Part shown: positions 44,924-53,619 of the stretch, one piece after another
Layout: every line of letters starts with the position of its first letter
Numbering within the stretch: position 1 is the first letter of the stretch
DNA from: CAYSSG01 sp964433635
GTDB taxonomy: Bacteria; Atribacterota; Phoenicimicrobiia; Phoenicimicrobiales; Stramentimicrobiaceae
Reading direction: 5' to 3'
Assembly: GCA_964433635.1 (NCBI GenBank)
Contig: CAYSSG010000006.1
Location: 3,645-67,644 of the forward strand
Length of the DNA: 64,000 nucleotides
Position numbers and translations under genes: made by a program
The notes under the pieces: generated by a model
Seen by the model: the letters and a program-made list of their open reading frames with translations, nothing else
Databases searched by the model: none
What the model was told of the DNA's origin: nothing

Positions 44924-45722
44924 AAAGCTAAAAATTCGTGCATTAACGATTATCATTGGTGTACCTATTGTATTATTTATCATTCATCTTGGTGGATATT
45001 TTTTCTATTTAGCAGTTATTTTAATCGCTCTTTTAGGCTTTCTTGAATTAAGAGAAATTTTTAAAAATAAAGATTATTACCCATCTTTCATTATTGGATT
45101 AGCAACTACATTATTTTTTTTACTGCAAAAAACGCTTTCAAAATCACCTTTTTTCCATCCCAGATTCGTCTTTACAATCCTATTATTTCTCATTTTAACA
45201 GAGCATCTTCTAAAAAACAGACAAAAGAGTGCTATAATCAACATTGCTCTGACATTATTTATTGCTGTATATATAGGCCATTTTCTGTCATTTTTAATTG
45301 ACATTACTTTATTTGCACAGGGTAAAATGTATCTCATTTTTGCATTATTCACAACTTGGATGAGTGATACTGCTGCCTATATTGTAGGTGTAAATTTTGG
45401 CAGGAGGCATCCATTTCCCTCTATCAGCCCTAACAAAACATTAGAAGGTTCCGTTGGTGGTATCATAGGTGGTATACTGTGTGGTCTGGCTTTTACCTCT
45501 CTACTTCCTCTGATGAAATGGAGCACCTTAATGATACTTGGCGGAACTGCAGCAATTTCTGGTCAAATTGGTGATTTATTTGAATCAATGATAAAAAGGA
45601 ATTTTGAAGTAAAAGATTCAGGTAAACTATTCCCGGGACATGGAGGAATACTGGATTGCATGGACAGTATTTTATTCTCAATTCCGATTCTATATTTTTG
45701 TTTATTCTTTATGACTCAATAA
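44910..45722 (+). CDS. cdsA: Phosphatidate cytidylyltransferase
   Basis: It makes CDP-diacylglycerol from phosphatidate and CTP. The 270-residue protein has about seven to eight hydrophobic helices and the family signature near the C-terminus: SMIKRNFEVKDSGKLFPGHG followed by GILDCMDS. In nearly all CdsA proteins this last part reads GGxxDRxDS; here Cys250 replaces the Arg. SPNKTLEGSVGGIIGG, the other conserved region, is intact. The start is GTG 44910, seven bases after GAGG, or TTG 44907. Gene order uppS-cdsA-dxr-rseP is standard. Confidence 0.95.
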   Translation: MERFEKLKIRALTIIIGVPIVLFIIHLGGYFFYLAVILIALLGFLELREIFKNKDYYPSFIIGLATTLFFLLQKTLSKSPFFHPRFVFTILLFLILTEHLLKNRQKSAIINIALTLFIAVYIGHFLSFLIDITLFAQGKMYLIFALFTTWMSDTAAYIVGVNFGRRHPFPSISPNKTLEGSVGGIIGGILCGLAFTSLLPLMKWSTLMILGGTAAISGQIGDLFESMIKRNFEVKDSGKLFPGHGGILDCMDSILFSIPILYFCLFFMTQ

Positions 45723-45753
45723 TTTTATAACATAAACGGGGTGTGTTTATTTC

Positions 45754-46917
45754 ATGAAAAAACGTATTACAGTGTTAGGTTCAACCGGTTCAGTAGGCAG
45801 GCAGACTCTTGATGTCATCCAGAATGAACCGGAAAGTTTTGAAGTCGTTGCCTTATCAGCCTGGAATAATATTGAATTACTGAGAGAACAAATAGCCTGC
45901 TTTAATCCCAAATATGTTGTTGTGAAGGATGATCGGTTGGCTAAAGATTTAAAAAGACAATTATCAGGTAAAACCACTTGTCGTATATTGTATGGAGAAT
46001 ATGGATTTACTAAAATAACAACACTGCAAGAGAATGATATTGTAGTGGTAGCTATTACAGGTATGGCGGCTTTAAAACCAACAATGGAGGCGATTAAGGC
46101 AAAAAAAGATATCGGTTTAGCCAATAAAGAAATTGTTGTTTCTGCCGGTGAAATATTAATGAAAGAGGCAAAAGCCAATAATGTTAAGATTATTCCAATT
46201 GATAGTGAACATAGCGGTCTCTGCCAATGCATTGAGCCACATTCTGTTCAAAACATTGAAAAGATCATTATAACGGCATCAGGTGGTCCCTTTTATCATT
46301 TAAAACAGACTGCCCTGAATCATGTCTCAGTAGAAGAAGCCCTCAATCACCCCAATTGGCATATGGGAAAAAAAGTATCAATAGATTCAGCTACCTTAAT
46401 GAATAAAGGATTGGAGGTCATTGAGGCATATTGGCTTTTTAATATTCCGATCAATAAGATAGAAATTTTGGTTCACCCCCAGAGTTATATTCATGCCCTC
46501 GTACAATATGATGATGGTAGTATGTTAGCTCAACTAAGTAATCATGATATGCGTATTCCCATTCATTTTGCTTTGCACTACCCTGAAAGGATTAAAAATA
46601 ATTTACCAAGAATCAATTTAGCTAAGATTGGACAGTTGACCTTTAAAAAATTGGATACGAAAAGATTTCCCAGTGTAGATCTCTGTTATGAAGCAATTAG
46701 ACAGGGCGGTACATTACCAGTAGTCCTGAATGCTGCAAACGAGGTTGCAGTCAATGCCTTTTTAAATCAAAGATTGAAATTCAGGGATATCGTTGAAATT
46801 GTAACATCAGTCATAAATCAACATGTGAACAGATTAAATCCAACGATCAATGATATTATCAATCAAGATTGGGAAACAAGAAAAACAACATCTCAAATAT
46901 GCAAGGAGTTTTTATAG
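45754..46917 (+). CDS. dxr: 1-deoxy-D-xylulose 5-phosphate reductoisomerase
   Basis: The second MEP-pathway enzyme: DXP + NADPH gives 2-C-methyl-D-erythritol 4-phosphate. The 387-residue protein has the dinucleotide fold ITVLGSTGSVGRQTLDVI, LANKEIVVSAGEILM, the metal-binding IDSEHSGLCQCI, the loop ITASGGPF and HPNWHMGKKVSIDSATLMNKGLE (split here as two overlapping motifs in the protein). GGGGTG stands 10 bases before the ATG. rseP follows immediately. Confidence 0.97.
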   Translation: MKKRITVLGSTGSVGRQTLDVIQNEPESFEVVALSAWNNIELLREQIACFNPKYVVVKDDRLAKDLKRQLSGKTTCRILYGEYGFTKITTLQENDIVVVAITGMAALKPTMEAIKAKKDIGLANKEIVVSAGEILMKEAKANNVKIIPIDSEHSGLCQCIEPHSVQNIEKIIITASGGPFYHLKQTALNHVSVEEALNHPNWHMGKKVSIDSATLMNKGLEVIEAYWLFNIPINKIEILVHPQSYIHALVQYDDGSMLAQLSNHDMRIPIHFALHYPERIKNNLPRINLAKIGQLTFKKLDTKRFPSVDLCYEAIRQGGTLPVVLNAANEVAVNAFLNQRLKFRDIVEIVTSVINQHVNRLNPTINDIINQDWETRKTTSQICKEFL

Positions 46918-46918
46918 A

Positions 46919-47980
46919 TTGTTAACACTTTTAGCTTTTATCTTCGTCTTAGGAATTGCCATTTTTTTTCATGAAACAGGCCATTTTATTACCGCAAAAC
47001 TATCAGGAATCAAGGTCTATCGTTTCGCTTTAGGCTTTGGTCCAAAAATTGCAGGGGTATTCTGGAAGGGAACGGAATACCTATTATGTCTGTTTCCTTT
47101 TGGAGGGTACGTTAAAATGGCCGGTGAAGATTCACAAAGAGAAAAAATTGAAAATGGGAGTAGATCCCCGGGAGACGATGTACCTGATAACCAGAGATAC
47201 GATAAAAAATCGATCTTTACCAGAATCCTTGTTGTGGTGAATGGTCCTGTAATGAACATTATATTGGCAATATTATTACTTGTGATTGTCTTTTATTTTT
47301 CTGGAACGGCACGTGTAACAAATATGATCAGCGAGATTGCCGAAGGAACTCCAGCAGAAGAGGCAGGAATCAAGAGTGGTGATCATATTATTGCTATTGA
47401 TTCTTTCAGAATAGAAGATGCTGAAAGAATATCAGAAATAATAAGTCAGAATAAGGGTACAATGATTACCCTGGAACTTTTGAGGGAAAATGAGGTCATC
47501 GAAACCCGACTTATTCCCGAATATAATGAGGAATATGAAAGGGCTATGATTGGTATTACTCTTGCAGTGAAAATTGAGAAATTGACTTTCTTTCAGTCAA
47601 TTCAAAAGTCGTTTTTGACTACTGGTGAGATAGTACGTTTAATCGGAAAGGGATTTGTAGAAATGTTTACCGGCAGAATGCCAGTGGAATTGGCAGGCCC
47701 GTTAGGCATTGCTCGGATGGCTGGAGAAGCAGCTCAGGTCGGATTCCTGAACCTATTATTTTTTACATCCGTCATCAATATTTTTCTGGGAATCATGAAT
47801 CTTTTCCCAATTCCTATCTTGGACGGTGGACAAATTGTTCTGTTAGCCATAGAAAAAATAAGAGGTAAGCCCCTTGCACCTGAGCATATTAATTTCCTTT
47901 ATCTTGTTGGTATAGCCTTGATTGTTATTATTTTTTTAATCGCAACTTATCAGGATATTTTAAGGATTTTCATAAATTAA
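46919..47980 (+). CDS. rseP: RIP metalloprotease RseP/RasP
   Basis: An intramembrane site-2 protease that clears cut membrane proteins such as anti-sigma factors and signal peptides. The 353-residue protein begins in a transmembrane helix containing the zinc motif HETGH (His18, Glu19, His22). It has a PDZ domain at about residues 130-210 (EGTPAEEAGIKSGDHIIAID) and the second metal motif NLFPIPILDGGQIV near residue 298. The TTG at 46919 is the start: AAGGAG (46903-46908) is 10 bases upstream and the dxr stop is two bases before. A longer frame from 46850 would overlap dxr heavily and is rejected. Confidence 0.96.
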   Translation: MLTLLAFIFVLGIAIFFHETGHFITAKLSGIKVYRFALGFGPKIAGVFWKGTEYLLCLFPFGGYVKMAGEDSQREKIENGSRSPGDDVPDNQRYDKKSIFTRILVVVNGPVMNIILAILLLVIVFYFSGTARVTNMISEIAEGTPAEEAGIKSGDHIIAIDSFRIEDAERISEIISQNKGTMITLELLRENEVIETRLIPEYNEEYERAMIGITLAVKIEKLTFFQSIQKSFLTTGEIVRLIGKGFVEMFTGRMPVELAGPLGIARMAGEAAQVGFLNLLFFTSVINIFLGIMNLFPIPILDGGQIVLLAIEKIRGKPLAPEHINFLYLVGIALIVIIFLIATYQDILRIFIN

Positions 47981-47992
47981 AAGGTTTGACCT

Positions 47993-49078
47993 ATGACAGA
48001 TATGATTAGGAGAAGAAATAGTAGAACGGCTCAAATCGGCTCTCTTAAAATTGGCGGTAACTATCCTGTCTCTGTTCAATCCATGACGAATTGTGACGTC
48101 AGAGACCTTCAAGCCACAATTAATCAGATCAGGCGATTAGAATCAGCAGGATGTGATGTAGTACGCATTGCTTTTCCTGATATCGAGTCCTGTCATTTGA
48201 TACCGATGATTAAAAAGAATACTCATATTCCCATTATGGCAGATATACACTTTGACCATTCAATTGCACTGGAAGCGATGGAATATAATATCGACGGTAT
48301 AAGAATCAATCCCGGAAATATAAAAAAAGAATTTCAGTTCATCCAGGTAATGGAAAAAGCCCGAAAAAAGAACGTTATGATACGCTTCGGCATTAATGCC
48401 GGATCATTAAATAAAAAGATTCTGGAAAAATTCAAGGAACCAAATGTAGAAGCGATGGTAGCAGAGGCATTTCAGCTCATTGCTTTTTTAGATAAAATTC
48501 ATTATCACAATATTGTTCTTTCCATCAAATCAAGTAATGTCTTAGATACCATCCGAGCAAATGAAATTATTGCCCAAAAGTGTGAATATCCAATGCATAT
48601 CGGGATCACTGAAGCCGGATTTGATCAGTCAGGTATTATTAAATCAACTGCCGGAATCAGTATCCTGTTATATCAGGGCATCGGGGATACCATAAGAGTT
48701 TCTTTATCCGGTGATCCGGAGAAAGAGGTCATGGTAGGCTATGATATTTTACGCTCACTGGGCATCAGAAGAAGGGGAATTAATATGATAACATGCCCTA
48801 CCTGTGGGAGATGCCAGGTAGATATCCAGAAGATAGGACGAGAAATTGAAAATAAATTAAAAGATATACAATATCCCTTTACGGTTGCTGTAATGGGTTG
48901 CGTAGTTAATGGTCCTGGTGAAGCAAGAATAGCCGATGCCGGAATTGCATTTAATCAGGACGAAGCAATGTTATTCAGAAGAGGCCAACTTATTGGCCGC
49001 TTCCATATCAATGATTCGGCACAGGCACTTATACGAGAAGTCAGAACGATGGCTAATATACAAAATAACATCAGGTGA
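47993..49078 (+). CDS. ispG: HMB-PP synthase (IspG)
   Basis: It converts methylerythritol cyclodiphosphate to HMB-PP with a [4Fe-4S] cluster. The 361-residue protein starts with NSRTAQIGSLKIGGNYPVSV, has VQSMTNCDVRD and MADIHFDHSIAL, and ends with the cluster motif TCPTCGRC and MGCVVNGPGEARIADAGI. It is the standard bacterial two-domain form. With dxr here and ispH at 15.5 kb, three of the seven MEP genes are in the window. The stop overlaps the next gene as ATGA. Confidence 0.97.
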   Translation: MTDMIRRRNSRTAQIGSLKIGGNYPVSVQSMTNCDVRDLQATINQIRRLESAGCDVVRIAFPDIESCHLIPMIKKNTHIPIMADIHFDHSIALEAMEYNIDGIRINPGNIKKEFQFIQVMEKARKKNVMIRFGINAGSLNKKILEKFKEPNVEAMVAEAFQLIAFLDKIHYHNIVLSIKSSNVLDTIRANEIIAQKCEYPMHIGITEAGFDQSGIIKSTAGISILLYQGIGDTIRVSLSGDPEKEVMVGYDILRSLGIRRRGINMITCPTCGRCQVDIQKIGREIENKLKDIQYPFTVAVMGCVVNGPGEARIADAGIAFNQDEAMLFRRGQLIGRFHINDSAQALIREVRTMANIQNNIR

Positions 49079-49716
49079 TGAATATGATGAATGTTTCTGT
49101 TATAATCCCTGCTTATAATGAAGAAAGTACGATTGCAGAGGTTATTAAAACCACAAAAAAGGTCCCTGAGATTCATTCCATTATTGTTGTCAGTGATGGT
49201 TCCACTGATCATACAGTAGAGATTGCCCGTGCTCAAGATGTAAAGGTTTACAAACTGAAGAAAAATATTGGTAAGGGAGGAGCCATTAAAAGAGGATTTG
49301 AAAAGACTGACTCAGATATATTATTATTTCTGGATGCAGATTTAATAGGCTTAAAACCTGAGCATATCTATTCTTTAATTAATCCAATCAGGGAAAATTC
49401 CGCTGACATGACAATCGGTATCTTCAGCCAGGGCAGACTGTTAACCGACTTACCCCAATTACTGACACCTGGTCTCTCCGGACAGAGGGCTATGAAAAGA
49501 GAAATTATTGATATTATTCCTCACCTTGATTTATTGAATTACGGTTTGGAGGTCGCTATCAATAAGACAGTCAAAAAATATGGCTATAGAGTCAGTCAGG
49601 TAAAACTGAATAATATGACACAAAAAATAAAAGAAGAAAAATACGGCCTGGTAGAAGGAATAAAAAAAAGGTTGCAGATGTATCTTGATATTGTAAAACA
49701 GTTAAAATCTGATTAA
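49075..49716 (+). CDS. Family 2 glycosyltransferase, soluble
   Basis: A 213-residue GT-A fold glycosyltransferase: VSVIIPAYNEESTIAEVIK, VVSDGSTDHTVEIA, the LKKNIGKGGAIKRGFE loop and the metal-binding FLDADL. It has no transmembrane segment. The sequence resembles glucosyl-3-phosphoglycerate synthase and dolichyl-phosphate glycosyltransferase-like proteins, but donor and acceptor cannot be deduced. It overlaps ispG by four bases and ends in a probable terminator. Co-location with isoprenoid genes would suit a lipid-linked acceptor; that is inference. Confidence 0.82.
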   Translation: MMNMMNVSVIIPAYNEESTIAEVIKTTKKVPEIHSIIVVSDGSTDHTVEIARAQDVKVYKLKKNIGKGGAIKRGFEKTDSDILLFLDADLIGLKPEHIYSLINPIRENSADMTIGIFSQGRLLTDLPQLLTPGLSGQRAMKREIIDIIPHLDLLNYGLEVAINKTVKKYGYRVSQVKLNNMTQKIKEEKYGLVEGIKKRLQMYLDIVKQLKSD

Positions 49717-49752
49717 TGAGTCATTTTTTTGCCTTGATTCATTAAGGTTTTT
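49713..49752 (+). terminator. Terminator after the glycosyltransferase gene
   Basis: TTAATGAGTCA (49713-49723) pairs with TGATTCATTAA (49735-49745), 11 bp with one G-U pair, followed by GGTTTTTAAAA. The stem includes the stop codon. It likely ends the uppS-to-glycosyltransferase operon. Confidence 0.55.
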
Positions 49753-50125
49753 AAAAATATTTCCTGTTAAGAATTCATCAGTTGACAACTTTTCTGTTCT
49801 TTACCAGAACGCCTCATTTCTAATAATGCAATGATGTTTTAGCAATACTCATGATCATATCAAACTATTTATTACTATTCTGGAGAGGCAATGCAAAAAG
49901 AAAACAGTAGTAAATCTGACAAAAAGAGAATAAGGAGATTATAAGAGTATAAGACTATCACAGGTTGAAAATTGACTTAAAAAAACTTTTATGGTAGATT
50001 TTAGAGGATATGCGGTTTTTCCTGTTCTAAAATTTTTCAGTAAATGATTTCAGAACAAAGGATGTGGCTGAATTGATTCATTACATATCATATAAAAAAA
50101 GTAAAAACCTACTATTGGAGTCGGT
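49717..50125. other. 409-base intergenic region before the V-ATPase operon
   Basis: Holds the terminator above, a possible 17-codon ORF (49891-49944) and a promoter candidate (49972-50000). I see no RNA gene or recognisable riboswitch. The A+T content is high throughout. Confidence 0.6.
49972..50000 (+). promoter_or_regulatory. Promoter candidate for the V-ATPase operon
   Basis: TTGACT (49972-49977), a 17-base spacer and TAGATT (49995-50000). It would give a leader of about 120 bases before the first ATPase gene. No other site in the gap fits as well. Confidence 0.5.
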
Positions 50126-50464
50126 ATGATGTTAAAAAATATCATTAATGAGTTAAAAAATACGGAGCATGAAGCTGAGAAAATGATTGAGGATGCCAAA
50201 ATTACAGCACAGAAAATGATTAAGGAAGAAAAAGATGCCCACAAAAAATTAAAAAATAAAATCATTCATGACTGGAACCAAAAAGGGCGAAAAATGGTGG
50301 AAGATAGAACGAAGAAAGCTCAGCAGCAAAGCCTGGAAATTCGTGAAAGCAGCGAGAAAGAAAGAGAAGGCATCAGGAAAAATCTAACCAAAAAATATGA
50401 ACAGGCAGTCAAGATGATTTTGGATTATCTGGTGAGGGAAAATGGCGATATCTCAGATAAGTAA
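50126..50464 (+). CDS. ntpF: V-type ATPase peripheral stalk subunit G/H
   Basis: A 112-residue, highly charged coiled-coil protein (HEAEKMIEDAKITAQKMIKE and onward) with no hydrophobic segment. It pairs with subunit E in the peripheral stalk that holds the A3B3 head against the membrane part. The identity rests on the coiled-coil pattern and on its first place in the operon, matching ntpF of Enterococcus hirae. ATG 50129 is slightly better spaced (eight bases) from GGAG than ATG 50126. It overlaps the next gene by 23 bases. Confidence 0.85.
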   Translation: MMLKNIINELKNTEHEAEKMIEDAKITAQKMIKEEKDAHKKLKNKIIHDWNQKGRKMVEDRTKKAQQQSLEIRESSEKEREGIRKNLTKKYEQAVKMILDYLVRENGDISDK

Positions 50465-52436
50465 ATTCCATATTTTTGCTCATTTATCTATCAAAGAATC
50501 TCTTTTGAAGGAACTACAGAAATTAGGTTGCGTTGAGATTATTGATATTGATAAAAAAACTTCATTTCATGATTGGAAGAGCATGGAGGAAGAAGGTGAG
50601 ATCAATCTATCGGCTGAATTGAACAAGGTGAAATATTGTATTGATCTCCTGTCTGATTATAAAGTAGAAGATAAAAAGGGATTCCAATCATTCGTAGCTT
50701 CAAAAGAAATCCTGAATTATAACCAACTGGACGAAATGGCTCAACAGTTTAATTACGAAAAACTATACGGGCAGTGCAAGGAAGCAGATGGCGAGTTAAA
50801 TAATCTCAAATTGCAGGAAAACCGATTAAAAGCGATCGAACAAGAGATTCAGGACTGGCGGGAATTAGAAATTGACTTGAGCCGGATGAATCAGACCACG
50901 TATGTGAGATATCTTTTGGGTTCAATCCCCAAGAATGAGCTGGAAAATTTAATCCGTGATACTGAACAGCAGAGCAATATTACGATGATTCATCCCGTCA
51001 GGGAAGATAAAAACAGAATAAAGATTGTCGTGATTACTTTAAAAGAAAAAATTGAAGAGATAAACCATGTTGTTCAGAAATATCACTTTGAGCCCTATAA
51101 ATACAGTCATTCTTTGACAGGCACTCCCAGGCAGATTCAGGAAGAAATATTGAAACAATTAAATGAAATCAAGAAAAGAAGATCAGAAATTGAAAAGAAC
51201 TTGAAAATAATATCCAAGGATAATCATCAAGCGCTCTATCCGATATACGATTTCCTGTCCATCAAAAAGGAAAAGGAAGAGGCTAAGAAACATCTGAAGA
51301 AGAGTGAAAAAACTTTTGTTATCAAAGGATGGATACAAAAAAAAGATATTCCAAGATTACATAACAGATTAGAAAACCAATTTACAGACTATGAAATTCA
51401 TTTTAGCGCACCCCGGGAAGGTGAAAAGGTACCCGTTACTTTGGATAATCATAAGCTGGTAAAACCATTTGAAGTCATTACTGAACTTTACAGTTTACCA
51501 AGCTACCATGAAATTGACCCTACGCCGACACTTTCCATTTTTTACTTTATCTTCTTCGGGCTCTGTCTTTCAGATGTAGGATACGGTGCCTCCATGGCTA
51601 TTCTTTGTTATTTTGCCATTCATAAATTCAAACTGGAAGGTTATCCAAAAAAGTTTATCACATTACTTTATTATTGTGGTATTGCCGGAATACTGGGAGG
51701 AATACTGGTCGGTAGCTGGTTCGGCGATATTTTGGATTATCTGCCACCTGCTTTTAACAACATTAGGGATTTTCTCATTCAAAAACTAGCTTTATTTGAA
51801 CCTACGGATAACCCCATTCCTCTTTTAATCCTCAGTCTTACCCTGGGTGTGATACACGTTTTTATAGGGATCATTTTAAAATTCATAGACAATGCAAGAA
51901 ATGGCAGGCTGGCTGACGGATTCATGGATCAGATATCCTGGTTACTCCTTCTAACCGGTCTGATCCTGGTTTTATTGAGTGGAATGCTGCAACCTGCGCT
52001 GGGAAAGTTTGCATGGTTCATCCTGCTTATTGGAGCTTTGACAATCATTTTAACGCAGGGCAGACATCAGAAAAATATATTCATGAGAATTGGCAGCGGT
52101 TTTTTAGGTCTTTATAATATTACTGGATATTTTAGCGATGTTCTCTCTTACTCCAGATTATTTGCACTGGGCTTAGCTACAGGCATTATTGCCAAGATGT
52201 TTAATATGCTTGCCATGATGATAGATATACCTTATATAGGTTTTTTGCTGACTTTAATCATACTTTTTATAGGCCATGTCTTTAATCTTTTGATTAGCGG
52301 ATTAAGCGCTTTTATTCATGATGCCAGACTTCAATACGTTGAATTTTTTACCAAGTTTTATCAGGCTGGAGGGAATCCTTTTAGACCTTTCAGTCTAAAA
52401 ACAACATATACCAAAGTTGAAGAAGATAAAAGATAA
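50442..52436 (+). CDS. ntpI: V-type ATPase subunit I (a subunit)
   Basis: The membrane stator subunit carrying ions to and from the c-ring. The 664-residue protein has an N-terminal cytoplasmic arm of about 340 residues with coiled coils and a C-terminal domain with about seven to eight membrane helices from residue 355 on. The essential arginine of the family is in YSRLFALGLATGIIAKM. The boundary motif DPTPTLSIFYFIFFGLCLSD is typical. It overlaps the previous gene, consistent with tight coupling. Confidence 0.96.
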   Translation: MAISQISKFHIFAHLSIKESLLKELQKLGCVEIIDIDKKTSFHDWKSMEEEGEINLSAELNKVKYCIDLLSDYKVEDKKGFQSFVASKEILNYNQLDEMAQQFNYEKLYGQCKEADGELNNLKLQENRLKAIEQEIQDWRELEIDLSRMNQTTYVRYLLGSIPKNELENLIRDTEQQSNITMIHPVREDKNRIKIVVITLKEKIEEINHVVQKYHFEPYKYSHSLTGTPRQIQEEILKQLNEIKKRRSEIEKNLKIISKDNHQALYPIYDFLSIKKEKEEAKKHLKKSEKTFVIKGWIQKKDIPRLHNRLENQFTDYEIHFSAPREGEKVPVTLDNHKLVKPFEVITELYSLPSYHEIDPTPTLSIFYFIFFGLCLSDVGYGASMAILCYFAIHKFKLEGYPKKFITLLYYCGIAGILGGILVGSWFGDILDYLPPAFNNIRDFLIQKLALFEPTDNPIPLLILSLTLGVIHVFIGIILKFIDNARNGRLADGFMDQISWLLLLTGLILVLLSGMLQPALGKFAWFILLIGALTIILTQGRHQKNIFMRIGSGFLGLYNITGYFSDVLSYSRLFALGLATGIIAKMFNMLAMMIDIPYIGFLLTLIILFIGHVFNLLISGLSAFIHDARLQYVEFFTKFYQAGGNPFRPFSLKTTYTKVEEDKR

Positions 52437-52514
52437 ATGAAACAGGATTTTTTATACTGGTAATGTAAATAAAAGGTTAAAAGTAAAACTTTTAAAAAAA
52501 GGGGGATTTGTTTC

Positions 52515-52988
52515 ATGACAGATGGTATTGTACTAGCCTATTTGGGAGCAGCTTTAGCCATTGGACTGGCTGGATCTGGTTCAGCAATAGGTGTGGGAAT
52601 TGCAGGGACAACCGGTGCAGGAATTATGACTGAAGATCCGAGTAAATTTGGTCTGGTACTGTTATTACAGGCTTTACCTGGTACACAAGGGATTTATGGC
52701 TTGCTGGTAGGATTTTTGGTGTTAACAAAAATAGGTATTTTTGCGGGATCACCTGCCCAATTAACCATAGACCAGGGATGGCAGATTTTATATGCCTGTT
52801 TGCCTATTGCCATTGCCGGTTTCTTTTCAGCAATTTATCAAGGAAAAACGTCCGCTGGTTCTATTGGACTCATAGCCCGTAGACCGGAAGAGACCGGTAA
52901 GGCAATTATAATGCCAGCAATGGTTGAAACCTATGCGGTATTATCCTTATTGGGCTCAATATTATTGCTGAATGGCGTTGTGCTTTAA
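52515..52988 (+). CDS. ntpK: V-type ATPase subunit K (c-ring), sodium-binding type
   Basis: A 157-residue proteolipid with four membrane helices, a duplicated hairpin. The Na+ ligands defined in the E. hirae K-ring are all present: Leu54, Thr57 and Gln58 in LPGTQGIYG, Gln109 in AIYQGKTSAG and Glu138 in MVETYAVL. Only the second hairpin has the carboxylate, so one ion per subunit is expected. The match to the sodium type is good evidence for Na+ transport, though not proof. A G-rich ribosome site (AAAAAAAGGGGGA) precedes the ATG, fitting a product needed in many copies. Confidence 0.96.
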   Translation: MTDGIVLAYLGAALAIGLAGSGSAIGVGIAGTTGAGIMTEDPSKFGLVLLLQALPGTQGIYGLLVGFLVLTKIGIFAGSPAQLTIDQGWQILYACLPIAIAGFFSAIYQGKTSAGSIGLIARRPEETGKAIIMPAMVETYAVLSLLGSILLLNGVVL

Positions 52989-53009
52989 TCAGGAGGAGAA
53001 TTTTTAACG

Positions 53010-53618
53010 ATGCCGATAAAAGATATAAAAGATAAAATTATGGAAGAATCGCTTGAAGAAAAAGACAGAATCATTAATGCAGCCAAAGAAAACATCAAAA
53101 ATATGATTAATCAGAGCCAAAGGGAAATGGATACTTTTAAAAAAGAGATATTAGTACAATATGAGCAGGAAGCAGAGCTGAGAGAAAAGAAGATTATTAC
53201 TGAAGCCAGATTAGATGCCAGGAAAAGTATTTTATTTGAAAAACAGGCAATGATTGATGAAATATTTCAGGAAGCAAGTAAGAGAATTTTAGACTTGGAC
53301 AATGAGAAATACTTGAAATTAATTGAAAAACTTATCCTTTCCAATGTGGAACAGGGTGATGAAACCATCTACACAGGCAGCCAGGATCGTAAAATCTTGA
53401 ATCAGTCTTTTATTGACTCCATTAATCAAAAACTGAAATCGCAGGGCAAAAAAGGAGAATTAAAGCTGTCCGAAAAACATCTCCCTATCAGGGGTGGGGT
53501 TATTCTCGGTACTGAGGAAATCAGGAAAAATGCTTCATTTGAGATGATCCTTGAAAGAATAAGAGAAGTTCTGGAAACTAAACTGAGTCAATTTCTTTTT
53601 TATGAGAATGAGGAATAG
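53010..53618 (+). CDS. ntpE: V-type ATPase subunit E
   Basis: The 202-residue peripheral stalk subunit. The N-terminal half is a long charged helix (EESLEEKDRIINAAKENIKN) that pairs with subunit G/H; the C-terminal half is a globular domain with GVILGTEEIRKNASFEMIL, which contacts the catalytic head. AGGAGGAG precedes the ATG. It is followed by the subunit C gene, which begins inside or just past its stop. Confidence 0.93.
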   Translation: MPIKDIKDKIMEESLEEKDRIINAAKENIKNMINQSQREMDTFKKEILVQYEQEAELREKKIITEARLDARKSILFEKQAMIDEIFQEASKRILDLDNEKYLKLIEKLILSNVEQGDETIYTGSQDRKILNQSFIDSINQKLKSQGKKGELKLSEKHLPIRGGVILGTEEIRKNASFEMILERIREVLETKLSQFLFYENEE

Positions 53619-53619
53619 G

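Noticed and set aside
46850..46918. Longer N-terminus for rseP from ATG 46850
   Set aside because: It overlaps dxr by 68 bases; the TTG at 46919 has a well-spaced AAGGAG and gives the family N-terminus.
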